Positions 47,914 to 60,720 of a stretch of DNA of 64,000 nt are shown here, piece by piece. Below the pieces are notes generated by a model. The model searched no databases. It had not been told where the DNA came from and saw only the letters and a list, made by a program, of their open reading frames with translations. Numbering within the stretch: position 1 is the stretch's first letter; each line of letters begins with the position of its first letter. Location: positions 1,054,001 to 1,118,000 of the forward strand of contig CM034243.1 in the NCBI GenBank assembly GCA_019916065.1, read 5' to 3'. The DNA is from Vitellaria paradoxa (lineage: Eukaryota; Streptophyta; Magnoliopsida; Ericales; Sapotaceae). The translations under genes were made by a program, and so were the position numbers.

Positions 47914-48285
47914 TGCACTTTTACACTATGTGTCATTTATATAATAAGAAGGTTTAAAAATTTGAATTTGAAATATTTTCAACTATTAAATTTGCTAAAT
48001 GGCTAAGATTATTTTTCTTTTTCTCTCACTCTTCCCATATTTTTTTAATACTTTTTATATAAAAGATTTTAAATTAATATATAAAAAAAATGTAACATAC
48101 ACTTTTATGCTCTGCGTCATTTATATAACAAGAAGGTTTAAAATTTTGAATTTGAGATATTTTTAATGATTAAATTTACTAAATGGTCAGGATTATTATT
48201 ATTATTTTTTTTCCTCTCATTCTTTTCATATTTTTTTAATACTTTTTATATAAAAAATTTTAAATTAATATTTTAAAAAAAGTAA
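47914..48285. repeat. tandem duplication of a ~184-bp AT-rich unit
   Basis: Units from 47914 and 48098 share TCATTTATATAA(T/C)AAGAAGG and CATATTTTTTTAATACTTTT. At 48443-48458, GGCACGGGTAATTGCTA resembles the degenerate 3' end of plant Helitrons. The whole span 47400-48460 might therefore be a decayed non-autonomous Helitron, but the terminal hairpin and CTRR end are not intact. Confidence 0.6.
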
Positions 48286-48459
48286 TAATATTTGTAATAA
48301 ATAATAAAATTTTCTACCTTAATCTTTTTTGATTAATAATTTTTATTTTTATAGATTATTTTTACACTTTTTATGTAAATTAATTTGTTTCATAAATTTA
48401 AATTTAAGTTAACTACATACTAAATTATATTTCTGTGTTTTCAGGCACGGGTAATTGCT

Positions 48460-51400
48460 ATTAAATAAATAAACTAAATGTGACCAGCTAGCAATATTGT
48501 GTGCAGGTTGACAAGAAATTGTGCGAGTTATCACCAAATCAATGTAAAATACTCCTATTTCACATCACTTGAGTGGAAATAAGTGAAGTATAATAAATTT
48601 ATAATTCGACATTTTCAAAGTACAACATATTTTAAAGTCTCGCGGGCACCAAATTCAATTGAAACTTCATAATTAAATGTGCTTAGGCAAGAGTCATGTC
48701 AAAATAAGAGACTCCTCGAGAATTCCTCACATTCCACCTAATCGAATCTACAATTGTTACAAATACTATCGTAGATAATACTTAGTTGAAAATGAAAGAA
48801 GGAGATGTGAGGAACCACGGTGATGAAACCGAGTCGATGATCGCTAAAATATGGTGAAACACTTATATCCCATATTACTTATAAAAAGTTAAGTGAAGTG
48901 TCATTTATGCATAATTCAACATTTTCAAAATATAATGTGTTTTAAAATTGTGGTGTCGAGAGCATGCTTTGTGCATATGTAAGAACAGTATCAAAATAAG
49001 TGACCTCTTGAGCGGATAAATGAGCTGCGGGGTATTTATGCGCTAATGCAGAATTAGTATAAGTGACTCATTATCAAAATAAGTGAGTCATTGAAAAGTT
49101 TTTGTACTCAATTGAGCTCATAGAAGTTAATATTATGATGTGTAGTATATCAAAATAAATGAACTTTTGAAAAGTTCTCGCATTGTACTCAACCGAATTC
49201 AAAATAAATAATATTATAATTCTTTATTTATAGTATAGTCATATCATATTCAAAATGAGAAAAGTTAAAGGTATTTTTTTTTGTTAGTACTTTTTATACA
49301 AAATAAATTTACGAATATATAAAACTATGAATATAAATAAATATTACTTTAATTAAAAACACTTTAGACTTTATATCTTCCAAAAGTTTGACGATGGCGA
49401 GGGCTTCCGCTGCCCTTACAAATTATGTGAACTAGGTGCAGACTGGGAGAGGGTCTAGAGGCAATTTGATAATTCATAAATCACACATGCCTCAAAAAAA
49501 AAAAAAAAAAAAAAAAAAAGAAAGCCCTCAGTTTTCCAAACATGTGCAAAATATTGTCTGATGTCCTTAATGGTATATATTCCCATTTTAACTTCTTTTT
49601 TCAAATTCGTTGCGGAAGCCAGAAATTATTATTTCCTCTCCCTTTCCTTGTAGTACTATTCTTGTCATTTTGTTATTGTATTTTCAAACCACTCATACGT
49701 TGGATTTAGTTTCAAATAAGACAAAATAATTAAAATCCTTTAAGTTTTTAATTTATAACGTAAACGGGATATTATAAAAAATAAATAAAAATGTTTCTTT
49801 CAATCAAAATCGATATATTTATATACTTATATATAATCCATTTCTAGAAATCTTGTAACGTAAAGGGAAGGGTTATTCCCTTGCTATGATCGAAGCCTCA
49901 CAAATGATTCACCCCAAATTCAAGTTAATTAACTGTTAGAATATTCTGTATTAATTAAATATAAGATATTCTTTATATATATTACTTATATTAAAATATT
50001 TTATAATAATTATAAAATATTCTTTATATATATTATTTATATTAAAATATTTATATTAAGTAATATATATAAATAATATATCACAACCTAATATAAAATA
50101 TCCTAACATTAACTATTAAGTTGGTCCAATTCACACAGATAATTTAATTTGATTAATATATAATTACGTCAAAAACTTTCCAACCCTATTTCAACAAATT
50201 ATGTATTTTAAACAAGAGTTAGTAATTTGAATTAATAAATAGCTAGCTAGCTAGATAAATATTTGAAAGAAATAACATACACGCATACAGATATATATAT
50301 ATATATATATATGTTCGCAAACTATGGACGCACAGTGTGTTGAGACTGGACGAAGTTTCGCTGGATTTTTATAAAAAGAAAAAAATTATTTAATATAAAA
50401 AAATATTCAAAGGTGGGCGAGTGGATAAATGATTGTTTAGTAATATATATTGAAAGAAATGTATTCGAAACCATTGACAATAAAACTATTTTGTAACATT
50501 TTTAGAATACGAAAAAAAAAAGGAATTATTGTAACTTGTTTTGTTAATTTGAAGATTATTTTGTGTATGAAACATTTAATATCAATTGTGCGGGAAAATT
50601 TTGACCTCCTTTCTCCGTAAACTCTCTTTCTCCCTTGTTCCCATAGACTTCCTTTCAGTGCAAACCTGTATACAAGAAAATGGTGAAATAAAACGGTCGG
50701 AATTTGTCTGCGACCAACGACTCTCTGATACTTAAGTTAGTTATTGATATAAATAATAATTTCATGCAAATAAAAAAAGAGAAAAAGAGTGAAAATAAAG
50801 AGAGAATGGAAAAGAAAAAGAGACCCACACCTGAGGGGGAGAAAAGAAAAAAGAGGCCCACAGCTGAACCACATTCCTGTCATTTATAGAGTGATAATCT
50901 AACATATTTTTATGTTGATTTGACTACACGGTTGTGGTATTGAATGCTTGATGATGTAAGTCTTGGCACCTATGAAGAAGTGACTTTATTGTATATATTT
51001 TACAGATCCTGTCTCTTAATGCGCTTGAACGTAATAAGTGAAATAATTATATAATGTAACTATCAAATTATCTAGTCTCAATTTAATTAGAATATACCAT
51101 CTCTAATTAGGGATGCAATATTGTGGTCGGGGATATACTATTGTAGTCGGATGAGATATTTTTTGATCACACATCAATGTATAATATTTTATATTTTATC
51201 ATATTTTATACATTTATTTGGAATTTAAAATTTTATTTATGATTTAAGCTTATACTGACTCAAATTTGTGTATGCATGTTTGGTTGCTGAACAAAATAAA
51301 CATCGAGGATTATTAACAGATAGAAGGCAACCTTATATCATTGCAAAAACAAGAGTTTGTAAACGTAAGTCGGTGGTGTTGGAGCGAAAGGGGCTCTTGC

Positions 51401-52172
51401 GACAAGAAAAACATGTTGGAACTTAATTACAAAAATTCACCACCAGAGATCATTCATACATAGCGAGGTATGGCAAGACAACAAATTAAAGTTAGTATTT
51501 AGGCAGGTTTTCTGTCCCTCTCTGTCTGTCCATCGGTGCATAATGTCATATTCATTTCCAGAGGTTGCTTCGGCGAACAAGGGAAAACGAAACGTGTTTT
51601 TGATTAGCCAGCTTTATTCATCGGGGTTGGGCCTACATGAAGAAAATTATATATATCACTTGGACTAATTCGCTTTCAATATTCAATAATGCTTCAATGT
51701 TTGTTATGTATGTATGCATGCCCATGACTTAGAAAATACAAGAAACTACTCTTGTCCAATTTACATGATTAAAATTGTTTTTGTTTTATCAAATGACAAA
51801 TAAAGAAAGAACACGTACATTGACGGCTACTATCTATTTATAATGAGCACCAGTCCTTTGTTAATTAAGTAATAGCATGTGTGCGAATATTAATTATTAT
51901 TTGATAGATTAATTTGGGAGAAATTATTTTCAATCAACATCACGCAATCTTTTTTAGAATTTCTGTATGTAAATATATAAAACATGACATCATTTTACAC
52001 CAGCTAAAATCATTTTCCAACCTAAGTGCTTGATGCCTACGTTGATTTTGAAACTTAATTTCCAATTATTGATTATACTCTTTTATTTGCAGCCAGCCCT
52101 TTCTCCCTCCTCCAAAACAAAACAAAACCAAACCCTTTTATTTCCTTAATTAATCAATTATTAATTTAATTA
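48460..52172. other. non-coding intergenic DNA
   Basis: A pair of diverged direct repeats (about 48590-48720 and 48890-49020) shares ATAATTC(G/A)ACATTTTCAAA. A 25-bp poly-A run lies at 49495-49519. Otherwise AT-rich, with no gene recognised. Confidence 0.45.
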
Positions 52173-53724
52173 GGATAAAGTACAAAAAATACTCTTACAC
52201 TTTACTCTCGGTCATAAGTTACCGTTAAGGCGAGGGTAAAATTATCATTTCGCAAAATGATTCACGTGACAGAGTGATGACATGAAGACTTTCCGCCATA
52301 TATCAGATTGCTAATTATCAACGTGGCAGAGTAATGACGTGACATTCAACCACCGTCAAGGCAAGGATAAAAGCATCATTTCATAAAATAGTCCATGTGG
52401 TAGAGTAATGATGTGAAAACTATCCAACATGTGTCAGATTGATAATTGTCCGTGTGGCAATCCTAGGATAAGGTGGGGACTGTTTGTCTGTCATGTGTCA
52501 AACGCTCACTTATCTACATGTGTTAATATTGGTTGATGTGGGTTGCTGTATGGAGTAGTTTCACTTAAAAAAAAAAGTAAAACATTACAAATTATACTAC
52601 TCCTAAGAATCGAATCAAGAATCTTAGCGATGGAAAAGTAGTAACGAAACCAACTCACCAAGAGATTAGTTTATGTAAGATTCCTAGATAAAATTTATAT
52701 ATATTAAAAAGTTGAAGTAGATTCTCCCTCATTATTATATTTATATATATTTATAATATTTATATAGAATATATTTATATATATTTACTTATGAATAAAT
52801 ATTTATATATTTATATATTATTAAAAATAAGAGAGAATATATAATATTTATATAATATATATTAAATTATATAATATTTATTAAAATATATAATATTTAT
52901 ATATATTTATATAAAAGATGTAGGAGAATCTGCTTTAACTTTTGAATATATAAAAATATTATCTAGAAACCTTATACAAGGCAAGCCCTTGGTGAGTTAG
53001 TTTCGTTGTTGGCTCTTTATCCTTAAGATTCTTCGTTCGATTTCTCAGGGTAACATAATTTGTAATACTTTATTTTTTTTTTTTTAAAGTGAAGCTACTT
53101 TGCAATGCTTTATTTTCTTTTTTAAAGTGAAACTATTTCATGACAGAAACAAACACTAGCACATGTGGACGAGTAAGCGTCTAACACATGACGGACAGTT
53201 TTCACGTCATTCGAGGGTGTCACATTATCACTCTGTCACGTAAACTATCTTGTGAAATGACGATTTTACCCTCGCCTTAACGGTGGTGCCGTGAAATAAT
53301 AGTTTTACTATCACCATAACGGTGGTGCCACATCATCACTTTGTCATATGAACTATCTTATGAAATGACGATTTTACTCTCGCATTAACGCTCTTTTCAA
53401 AAAAAAAAAAAAAAACTCTTACATTAACGGTGGTTTGTAACAAGTAACAGATGGAGATGGGGGGATCTAATTGTTGCTTACGAAATAATAGTTTTACCCT
53501 CGCCTTGACGATGGTGCCACGTTATCACTCTGCTATATGGACCATCTTGAGAAATGATGATTTTACCTCACATTAACGGTGGTTTATAACAGGCAACAGA
53601 CCGAGATAGAAGGATCTGATTGTTGCTTGACTGAAAGTGTAAGGATTCGATTATCGCAATTGAAATCATTGGGATCAAAGTGAGATTAAGAGTAAAGTGT
53701 AGAGGTGATTTTCGTACCTTACCC
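52173..53724. mobile_element. MULE-like foldback element with 9-bp target duplication
   Basis: 1552 bp. Ends GGATAAAGTAC and GTACCTTACCC are inverted repeats of the GGGTAAAxTAC type seen in Mutator-like elements. A perfect 9-bp direct repeat ATTTAATTA (52164-52172 and 53725-53733) flanks them, as expected for this superfamily. The arms are mirrored for several hundred bases (for example GGAGAATCTGC/GTAGATTCTCC around a TA-rich centre at 52730-52915). Within the arms a unit with GAAATGACGATTTTACCCTC and GTGGCAGAGTAATGACGTG is repeated several times. No transposase, so non-autonomous. Confidence 0.88.
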
Positions 53725-53733
53725 ATTTAATTA

Positions 53734-55205
53734 CATTCAAAACGTAATGAATGAAATTGATATGGTTGAAGTTTACTACTCAAATTGCTAGTTTTCATAC
53801 TAATCGAATGAAAGAACCCTAATAACAGTATTTTTGGAGTTCACAAAAAAATAGAGATTAAAATCTCAGAAATATAATATTACTTCTACCTGTAATTAAT
53901 GCCACATTTGTTTAAATAATAAACTTAATACAAAAATAAGAAATTGTAATATACTCAAAATCTACTAAAAATAATAAATTCACGATGATTACAAAATTAT
54001 AAAACAAAGAAAAATAAATACCAAAAAAATACCAAAGGTTGAAGTTGCCAAAAAAATTACAAAAGATGATTTAAAGGCCTAAATATCATAATTCAATTTT
54101 TGAAAGTAAGAAGTCTCAATTGTAGGCAGTGAAAATGAAATCGGATGACTCATAAAACATGAAAAACATATATTATAAGTCTAAATCCGACTTTAATTAC
54201 ACCAGAACCATAATTATGCCTTTAGCGTCTAATTTTCATAGTTCCAATTCATGTAATTCAAAGAGACCCGTTATACATAAAAAAAAATAAAAAAAATAAA
54301 AAAAAAAGATATCGCAAAAAGAATGATTTTATAAGAATAAGATCGAAACTAGGAGGGCATATATATATATATATATATACACATCAACATTTATAATTAC
54401 TATAGTCCACTTTGGTCCCTTTTTTCAATAGAAAGATTCGATTCGTACTCATTCCCAAACAGAAAGGATCTTCTGTTCAATTGAAATTGATGTTTATTTA
54501 GGATACCAAAGCTTGAAAAGTGATCATCATGCCCGCGAATATAGCCGCCCAGAGAAGGTGCAAAGAAAAAATCTTTATCCTGGATTATTCATGTGTCTCT
54601 TCATTATTTAGCCTTTTGGTGTATATATACATATAAACAACACGTGGGAAAATTTTGTGGCTTTACCACCAATTGTAGCAGGCAATTTACCCACTAATAA
54701 ATGAAAATCAAGTAACTTTGAAATGTTCTACATTTTATTTCTTATTTCTTTTTTTTTTTTTTGGTAGAACTAGCTCCATGACCGATGTGACCGATTTTGG
54801 GCTGCCGCACGTGAGATGGATGGGATTCTAATTCTACTAATACTTGTTTGGTTTAGAATTGGATTTAAGAACTGGAATGAAAATTTTCGTTGATCAAATG
54901 ATTTCTATGTTGATTGATCATTCATAAATAAACTTGAACTGAGAAATTCATGCATTTGCATAATTTTAAGTTTCTAAATTCAACGTGGTAATCAAAATTC
55001 CACAGAAGAAAGAATTCTTAGAAGACGTGAGTTTATATAGTTGTCCTCGTTAGTTCAAAGTTTTTCCCAAAAAAAAAGTAATTTAATCTTTTCACTCAAA
55101 TTCTTATTCTATTAATAAATGTATTCGTACATACCAAATAATAGAAAAAGAATTACTATTCTAATTTTTTTAATGTATCAAATTTAGAATTTTGTTTTAT
55201 TCTTG
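53734..55205. other. intergenic DNA
   Basis: Poly-A runs near 54281-54306 and TA repeats near 54360-54379. A weak MITE-like pair (TTGTTTGGTTTAGAATTGGA near 54846 and ACATACCAAAT near 55130) is seen. No gene. Confidence 0.4.
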
Positions 55206-55209
55206 GTAG

Positions 55210-55726
55210 AGTGTACTCGAGCAAACAGGTTTACCCAAACAATTACACTGATGATTTGAACTGACCGAGCAATATGGAACTTGGTCGGGATCAAATGACC
55301 GTCTCATTAAAGACAAGATTGCTTATATCACAATTACATGTATAACCATCCTGATCTAACATATTCCATGATATGCGCATATGAAAGTGATGCCTGCTAC
55401 TTGACGGTTTTGATAACCAATTAAAGAAATCGAACATGAGATCTACAATACAGGTGGCATAATCTAATTGAAGAGAAGTATGATTACGTGAGACTTATGT
55501 ACATCTTACATATGCAAGTCCCACACTTCTATATATATCGCTATTTTACAAGTATACAGGTACACACACTCATTATTGTCTTACAACAATTCAACTAAAA
55601 TATTTGCTCAACTTTCTTGCTAACTTAAACATTGAAAACTCTTTGACAGGCACCATATCAGTGTACTAGACAACTTTCTAAACTTAAAGTGGACCTTTAG
55701 GAGGATACAAAGATACTGAATTATCA
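55210..55726 (+). repeat. probable 5' LTR of the gypsy element
   Basis: Ends in CA at 55725-55726, directly before TTAGCACTATCTGTGG, a degenerate form of the TTGGCGCCGTCTGTGG junction common in plant gypsy elements. A TATA-like CTATATATATCG lies near 55530. The start (TGTACTCGAGC near 55210) is a guess because the partner LTR is outside the window. Confidence 0.5.
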
Positions 55727-55743
55727 GTTAGCACTATCTGTGG
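55727..55743 (+). promoter_or_regulatory. primer-binding-site region of the gypsy element
   Basis: GTTAGCACTATCTGTGG, a diverged version of the TGGCGCCGTCTGTGG sequence typical after plant gypsy 5' LTRs. Confidence 0.5.
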
Positions 55744-55825
55744 AAAACGACGTTCTTGCAGTTTTCATAGTCCAAACCTAGTCTGGTACAAACAATCAAC
55801 CCTAGTCATAACCAACAGAAACGAT

Positions 55826-56410
55826 GGAGAATCAGAACGATAAAAGGATTAATGCCATTGAGAACTAAATGAGGGAAATGATGGTGGTCATGTAAACTCT
55901 AGTGGCCTAGATTCAAACGCTGCTTCAGCGGGAGAATGTTGCCTCTGTTCACGTTCCATTTCCTCCAGTGAATCCTCTTGTTAATGGAACACATAAGGAA
56001 GAAGTCGTCAAGGTGAACGGTGGAGGAAATGGAGACGGACAAGAAACAAATAGAGCTTGTGTCGTAGGGGAGAATGAGATTCCCAGTAGACAACCAGAGT
56101 AGTCTAGAAGGGGAACAAGATAGTTGGAGCTGGTGGCCGCCCCGAGGCGTCACGGACAGAGGCGGTAAGTGTGAAGGATGCCAGTGTCCACCTATGGGAA
56201 GAACCAATGAGAGCTATACAAGCTCAAATTCATGGCGTCATTATAGCTGTCAAAAGCCCAAACACAATAGACGACATGGATGTTGATGGAGATCTGCCTT
56301 TTTCGCCAGCGGTAATAACTTATCCCCTACTGCTCAAATTTAAGATACCTATACTTGACTCATTCGATGGGTCGAAAGATCCATTCGACCACTTGAAGAC
56401 ATATGACCTA
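55826..56410 (+). pseudogene. gypsy gag, N-terminal part
   Basis: Starts MENQNDKRINAIEN and then meets in-frame stops (TAA near 55868 and 55893). Later the frame carries DMDVDGDLPFSPAV, KFKIPILDSFDGSKDPFDHL, a standard gag capsid entry motif. Truncated at 56410 by the first nested insertion and resumed near 58466. Confidence 0.8.
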
Positions 56411-56831
56411 CCCTGAAATATGTTCGGGTTCTACCTCTCAAGTGCAAGAGGGTGGTCGTAGTCTTACTCGGTGAGAACCGAGGTCATCTCCACAGGGAGG
56501 GCTGTGTTAAAAGGCACTAGACTTGTTCTCTTAATTAGTAGGTGAGCCTAAGCTAATCTAAACTAATTTTTGAATTACAAAGTGATTTGAATATGGCTGG
56601 GTTGAGAATGGTGGAGCGAAGCAAATTGTGATATTAAACTAAAATGCAAATATTGAAAATAAACTAACTAAAATGATCTTAGCTTCGAACCAAATCCAGT
56701 AGTGGGTAGTGGTTTACTCAAACGCATTTATAACTCAACCTAACAAACGCACATGCATTGCTAGGTCGGAAGATATTTCATTAAAAACTAATTTATGGAA
56801 TTCAAAGTAAGCGGAGGCTTTTGAAATTGGT

Positions 56832-57205
56832 TTCAGACTCACCGGGACATTGAATCGAACACCTAGTGTGCATGAGCATCAACTCATAACTAGGCTTCAA
56901 TTATAACACAGGTGAATCGGTTTCTTAAGAAAATCTCATGTTATGGTTTTATGAAAATAAGGTTCAAATCACCGGGCCATTGAACCAACCGCTTGGTTTG
57001 CACGAGTGGCCAATCGTAACCAAACTTTGGTTTTAACACGGGTGACTGATTTTGTAAGAAAACCTAATTTGGGTCATGGAAAATCAGATTCTAACTCATC
57101 GGGACATTAAACCGAACACTTGGTGTGCACAAGTGAAAACTTGTAACCAAGCTACGGTTGTGACACGGGTGAGTAGGTTTCAAGAGAACCCTAGCTTACT
57201 ACGAA
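56832..57205 (+). repeat. three tandem ~126-131-bp units inside E1
   Basis: Units begin near 56832, 56963 and 57089. Each has (A)CTCACCGGGACATTGAA-type, GTGTGCA(C/T)GAG-type and ACACGGGTGA-type words. The second insertion has tandem repeats of similar size and place but different sequence. Confidence 0.85.
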
Positions 57206-57841
57206 ATTCCAATTAAAAGTCCAAAATATATTTTATTAAATAAAACTCGTTTACATTTGAGTTCACCAACTACTTCACCACTTTCAATGGCTTGAAGCCA
57301 AGAACAAACCCTAGCCTAACATTGCGAAAGTATTAACAAAGCCTTTCAAAAAGAAAATAACCTTCATCAAGCACTCAAACACAAAAACGAAGGATATAGA
57401 AATAAGCTAAAGCAATTTCGAAAGTAAATCAAACACTAACAATGACTACGAAGTACTACGAAGTGAAAATAAAGAACAAAGATAAAGAAAATAATAAACT
57501 TTTAATTAAAACGAAGTAACGAATGAAACTTACCAATTAATCTTAATGCAAAGATGAAAAAATAAAGCTTCCGTCAATCCAACACGAGATGAAAACATCT
57601 AACCCTATTCTAAACTAAACTAAGAGAAAGAGAAGAAGTGCGTAGGGTTTTTTAACTCCTGTACATCAGAAATTTGCCCTTTTATATCATTACATAACTC
57701 AAGGGTAAAAGTGTAATTTCATAATTTAAAATTTAACTTAAAAGTGTGCTGGACAAGTCATCATGGGCGCCCAAGGTACAAGTGTTTGATCAAGTCCTCA
57801 AAGAGTTAGCCAAAAAATAGCAGTCAGAACTCCCTCTCTGT

Positions 57842-57958
57842 GGGCGCCTATCTGATGAAGAGTGGGGCGCCCAAGGGTCCTCAGGGGTGCCCATGGGTGT
57901 AGGTGGGGTGCCCATGCTTGTGGTGGGGCGCCCATGGGTCTAGGTGGGGCGCCCATCT
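57842..57958 (+). repeat. short array of GGGCGCCC palindromes, ~20-21-bp period
   Basis: GGGG(C/T)GCCCA-type words start at 57864, 57884, 57905, 57925 and 57946, preceded by a GGGCGCC at 57842. The period is 20-21 bp, about two helical turns. GC-rich in an AT-rich setting. Confidence 0.9.
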
Positions 57959-58465
57959 GCAACTACAGTGAACAATTCTTCTTTGACAGCTTTCTGTCCC
58001 TGACTTTCGATGCGATTTTGACGTTGAAGATGACAGATTCAGGCTTCGGCTAAACCAGAAAAGTTGTAGGGCTTCGAGTCTTCTTTCCAACGCAAAAAGA
58101 ATGGAACCATTTCGAGTTGTGACGAAAAAGTTATGGCTGGAAGACTGAGAGGGTGTTGAGCTGGAACTTCAACCGCACACCACTTCAACTATTTTGAACT
58201 TCAAACCACTTCCTTCTCCTTGGCACCCATGGTAGTCGATCTTATGCCTTGGGATGGCTCCTCCTCACATGCAACCTTGGTGTTGTTTGGGCCAAAAGCA
58301 CCATATTATATCACCTGAAATATACACACACCAAGAATGCATGGAAATGAGATAATCATGCTAACACATCGCCAATAATAACTGTAAATTCATAATTAGC
58401 ATGCTCAATATATATATAATTGTACAATAATGCATGCTAATCAACATACAAGACTTTGATGCGTA

Positions 58466-58950
58466 TACATATATGCCCTGATAAGATTATATATCGGGTA
58501 TTCTCGGAAACGCTCAAAGGCCCAGCTTGGTTGTGGTTCTACAAAATCAACTTGGGTACGATTATCAATTTTTCACAGCTAGGCAAGTTGTTTACGGGCC
58601 ATTTTATTGGAGGAAAGGGGTAAAGATGACTAGCCATCCACCTTCTAACGATCAAACAAGGCAAGGATGAGTCCCTTAGAGATTACGTTGGGAGGTTCAA
58701 CAAGGAAATTTTGAAGGTGGACGAAGAGGATGGCAAAGTGGTCGTCACAGCCTCCATGAGCGGGCTGAGAATGCTCAGATTTTTGGCTTCACTACTAAAG
58801 AAGTCTCCCGTTGATATGACTGAGCTAATGGTTCAAGCTTAGAAGCATATCAACGTGAATGAAAGCATGAAGGTAAAATAAGAAAATGATGGGGCAGGAA
58901 GCTCTAAAACAAATAAAAAGAGGCTGAATAATTCTCGAAATTCTTAGGAT
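58466..58950 (+). pseudogene. gypsy gag, C-terminal part
   Basis: Gag resumes with PDKIIYRVFSETLKGPAWLW and NFSQLGKLFTGHF, then DESLRDYVGRFNKEILKV and SPVDMTELMVQA. Stops interrupt near 58619 and 58840. Matches the retrotransposon gag pattern. Confidence 0.85.
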
Positions 58951-59460
58951 TCAAGGAGTTCAAAGAATCATAGGGACGATGACAGGCCAGATCAAGGCGC
59001 ACGGCGATGCAGTGATCTCGACCGTAGCTTTACTCCTCTTAATACAAGATTGGAGAACTTTTTTTATGAAATTCAGAATGATCCGGCCTTGAAGTGGCTC
59101 GAGAATGTGAGTACCCCAACCGATAAATGATCTCGAGCAAAATATTACAGATTTTATAGGTATCACAGACATGACACGAATGACTGTATCAATCTAAAGA
59201 GGCAGCTCGAAGAATTGATCAGGTGGGGATGGCTTAGAAGGTTTGTGGCTGGTCAAGACAACAACCGAAGGGTCGAGCGAAGAATTCTCGAATGAAGAAG
59301 CCCTAGGAAAAGAAGTCTTGGATGGAAAAGTCCCGACTGAGCATGATAGAACAACCAGCGGATCGGAGAAATAAGGGTTATCTCTGGTGGATTTACAGCT
59401 GGAGGAGAATCATCTAACGCAAGAAGAAAGTATGCTCGATAAGTAAGCAGAGATTGATAA
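58951..59460 (+). pseudogene. gypsy gag-protease linker
   Basis: Contains YRFYRYHRHDTNDCINLKRQ and LEELIRWGWLRRFV at about 59142-59245, the conserved zinc-knuckle-like end of Tat-type gag, with several frameshifts and stops. Confidence 0.75.
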
Positions 59461-59463
59461 GTC

Positions 59464-60060
59464 ATGACGACCAACCGATCAATTAAAAGATCAAAGGTAG
59501 AGCAATGCCCAATCACCTTCACTGAGGAGAAGGCAAATAAGGTATGTCAATTCCACGATAACCCACTTGTCATTTCATCAATAATCACAAATTTCAAGAT
59601 CTGGAGAGTTTTGATGGATAGTGAAAGTTCGACAGATATCCTATATTGAGGGCGTTTGAGAAAATAAAAATAAAGAAAGAGAAATTGCAGCCAGTCGTAT
59701 CGACTTTGGTCAACTTCACAAGAGACCTAGTAACCCAGCTCAGCTCTATAGTGCTACCGGTCACTTTGAGGGAGGAGCCAAACCAAGCGACCAAGATGAT
59801 TAATTTCCTAGTAATAGACTATCCTTCAGTGTACAACGCCATTTTAAGGAGGACTTCATTGAATCAAATTAGGTTTGTCACATCTAATTATCATCTGAGG
59901 ATCAAATTTTTTACTAATAATAGTGTGGGTTATGCAAAGGGCGATCAGAGGGTTGCTTGAGAATGCTATGTGTCTTCTCTAAAAAGAGATCTGAGTTAGG
60001 AGGCTTTAGCTGTAGTCGAGCAAGAAGTAAGAGATGATAAAGAGCTGAGGAGGGGAAAGC
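59464..60060 (+). pseudogene. gypsy protease
   Basis: ITFTEEKANKVCQFHDNPLV then WRVLMDSESSTDILY holds the aspartic protease site (usual form D-x-GSS-D; here the Gly is Glu, at about 59613-59645). It continues with MINFLVIDYPSVYNAILRR and YHLRIKF. A stop follows DILY. Confidence 0.85.
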
Positions 60061-60720
60061 CAGTAGATAAATTGGAAGATGTCATGATTAGCACTCCTAC
60101 ATCGAACAGATCTGTTAAGATAGGTTCAGGAAGTCCATTATTAAAGGCTAAAATCATTCGAGAAGTCTATTATCTCACCTGGTTATCAAATATAGTCACG
60201 GTGAAGAAGTCCAACGGCAAATGGCGGATGTGTGTAGACTTTACGGATCTCAACAACGTATGTCAGAAGGACAGTTTTCCCCTACCTGGAATCGATCAAC
60301 TGGTTGATTCTATAGCGGGCCATAAGCTTCTGTTGTTTGTGGATGCATTCTCGGAGTACAATCAAATTAAGATGGCCGAGGATCATCAGAAGCATGCAGC
60401 GTTTTCCCCTGCCTGGAATTGATCAACTGGTTGATTCTATAGCGGGCCATAAGCTTCTGTTGTTTATGGATGCGTTTTCGGAGTACAATCAAATTAAAAT
60501 GGCCGAGGATCATCAGAAGCAGGCAGCGTTTATGACCAACCAATGATTGTATTACTACAATGTCACGCCTTTCGGCTTGATGAATGCCAGTGCGACATAT
60601 TAGAGGTTGATGAACAAGATGCTTAAAACTCAAATTAAGAAGAATGTAAAAGTATATGTGGATAATATGCTTGTTAAGAGCAAGAAGACTAATTCTCACA
60701 TTACTAATTGACAAGAAACT
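60061..60720 (+). pseudogene. gypsy reverse transcriptase with internal duplication
   Basis: Motifs: WLSNIVTVKKSNGKWRMCVD, FTDLNNVCQKDSFPLPGIDQ, KLLLFVDAFSEYNQIKM, YYYNVTPFGLMNASATY and VYVDNMLVKSK. The catalytic YVDD has become YVDN near 60653. A 127-bp direct duplication at 60275-60528 shifts the frame, and stop codons occur near 60543 and 60601. Non-functional. Confidence 0.92.
60275..60528 (+). repeat. 127-bp tandem duplication inside gypsy RT
   Basis: 60275-60401 and 60402-60528 are near identical, both starting TTTTCCCCT and ending in GCAGCG. 127 is not a multiple of three, so it breaks the frame across motif FPLPGIDQLVDS to DHQKHAAF. Confidence 0.95.

Larger units (their letters stand above)
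56411..58465 (+). mobile_element. unclassified repeat element E1 nested in gypsy gag
   Basis: About 2.05 kb separating two parts of gag. Its left end (CTCAAGTGCAAG ... CGGTGAGAACCGAGGTC ... CCACAGGGAGGG) and its right third (AGCTTTCTGTCCCTGACTTT through CCGCACACCACTTCAAC) match those of the second insertion at 61918-63705, so both belong to one family. No coding domains. CCCTGA occurs at both borders (56412-56417 and 58465-58470), a possible but weak target duplication. Class unknown. Confidence 0.75.

Noticed and set aside
57842..57958. CRISPR-like array
   Set aside because: Units are contiguous degenerate palindromic words at 20-21 bp with no unique spacers, inside a plant transposable element; not a CRISPR.
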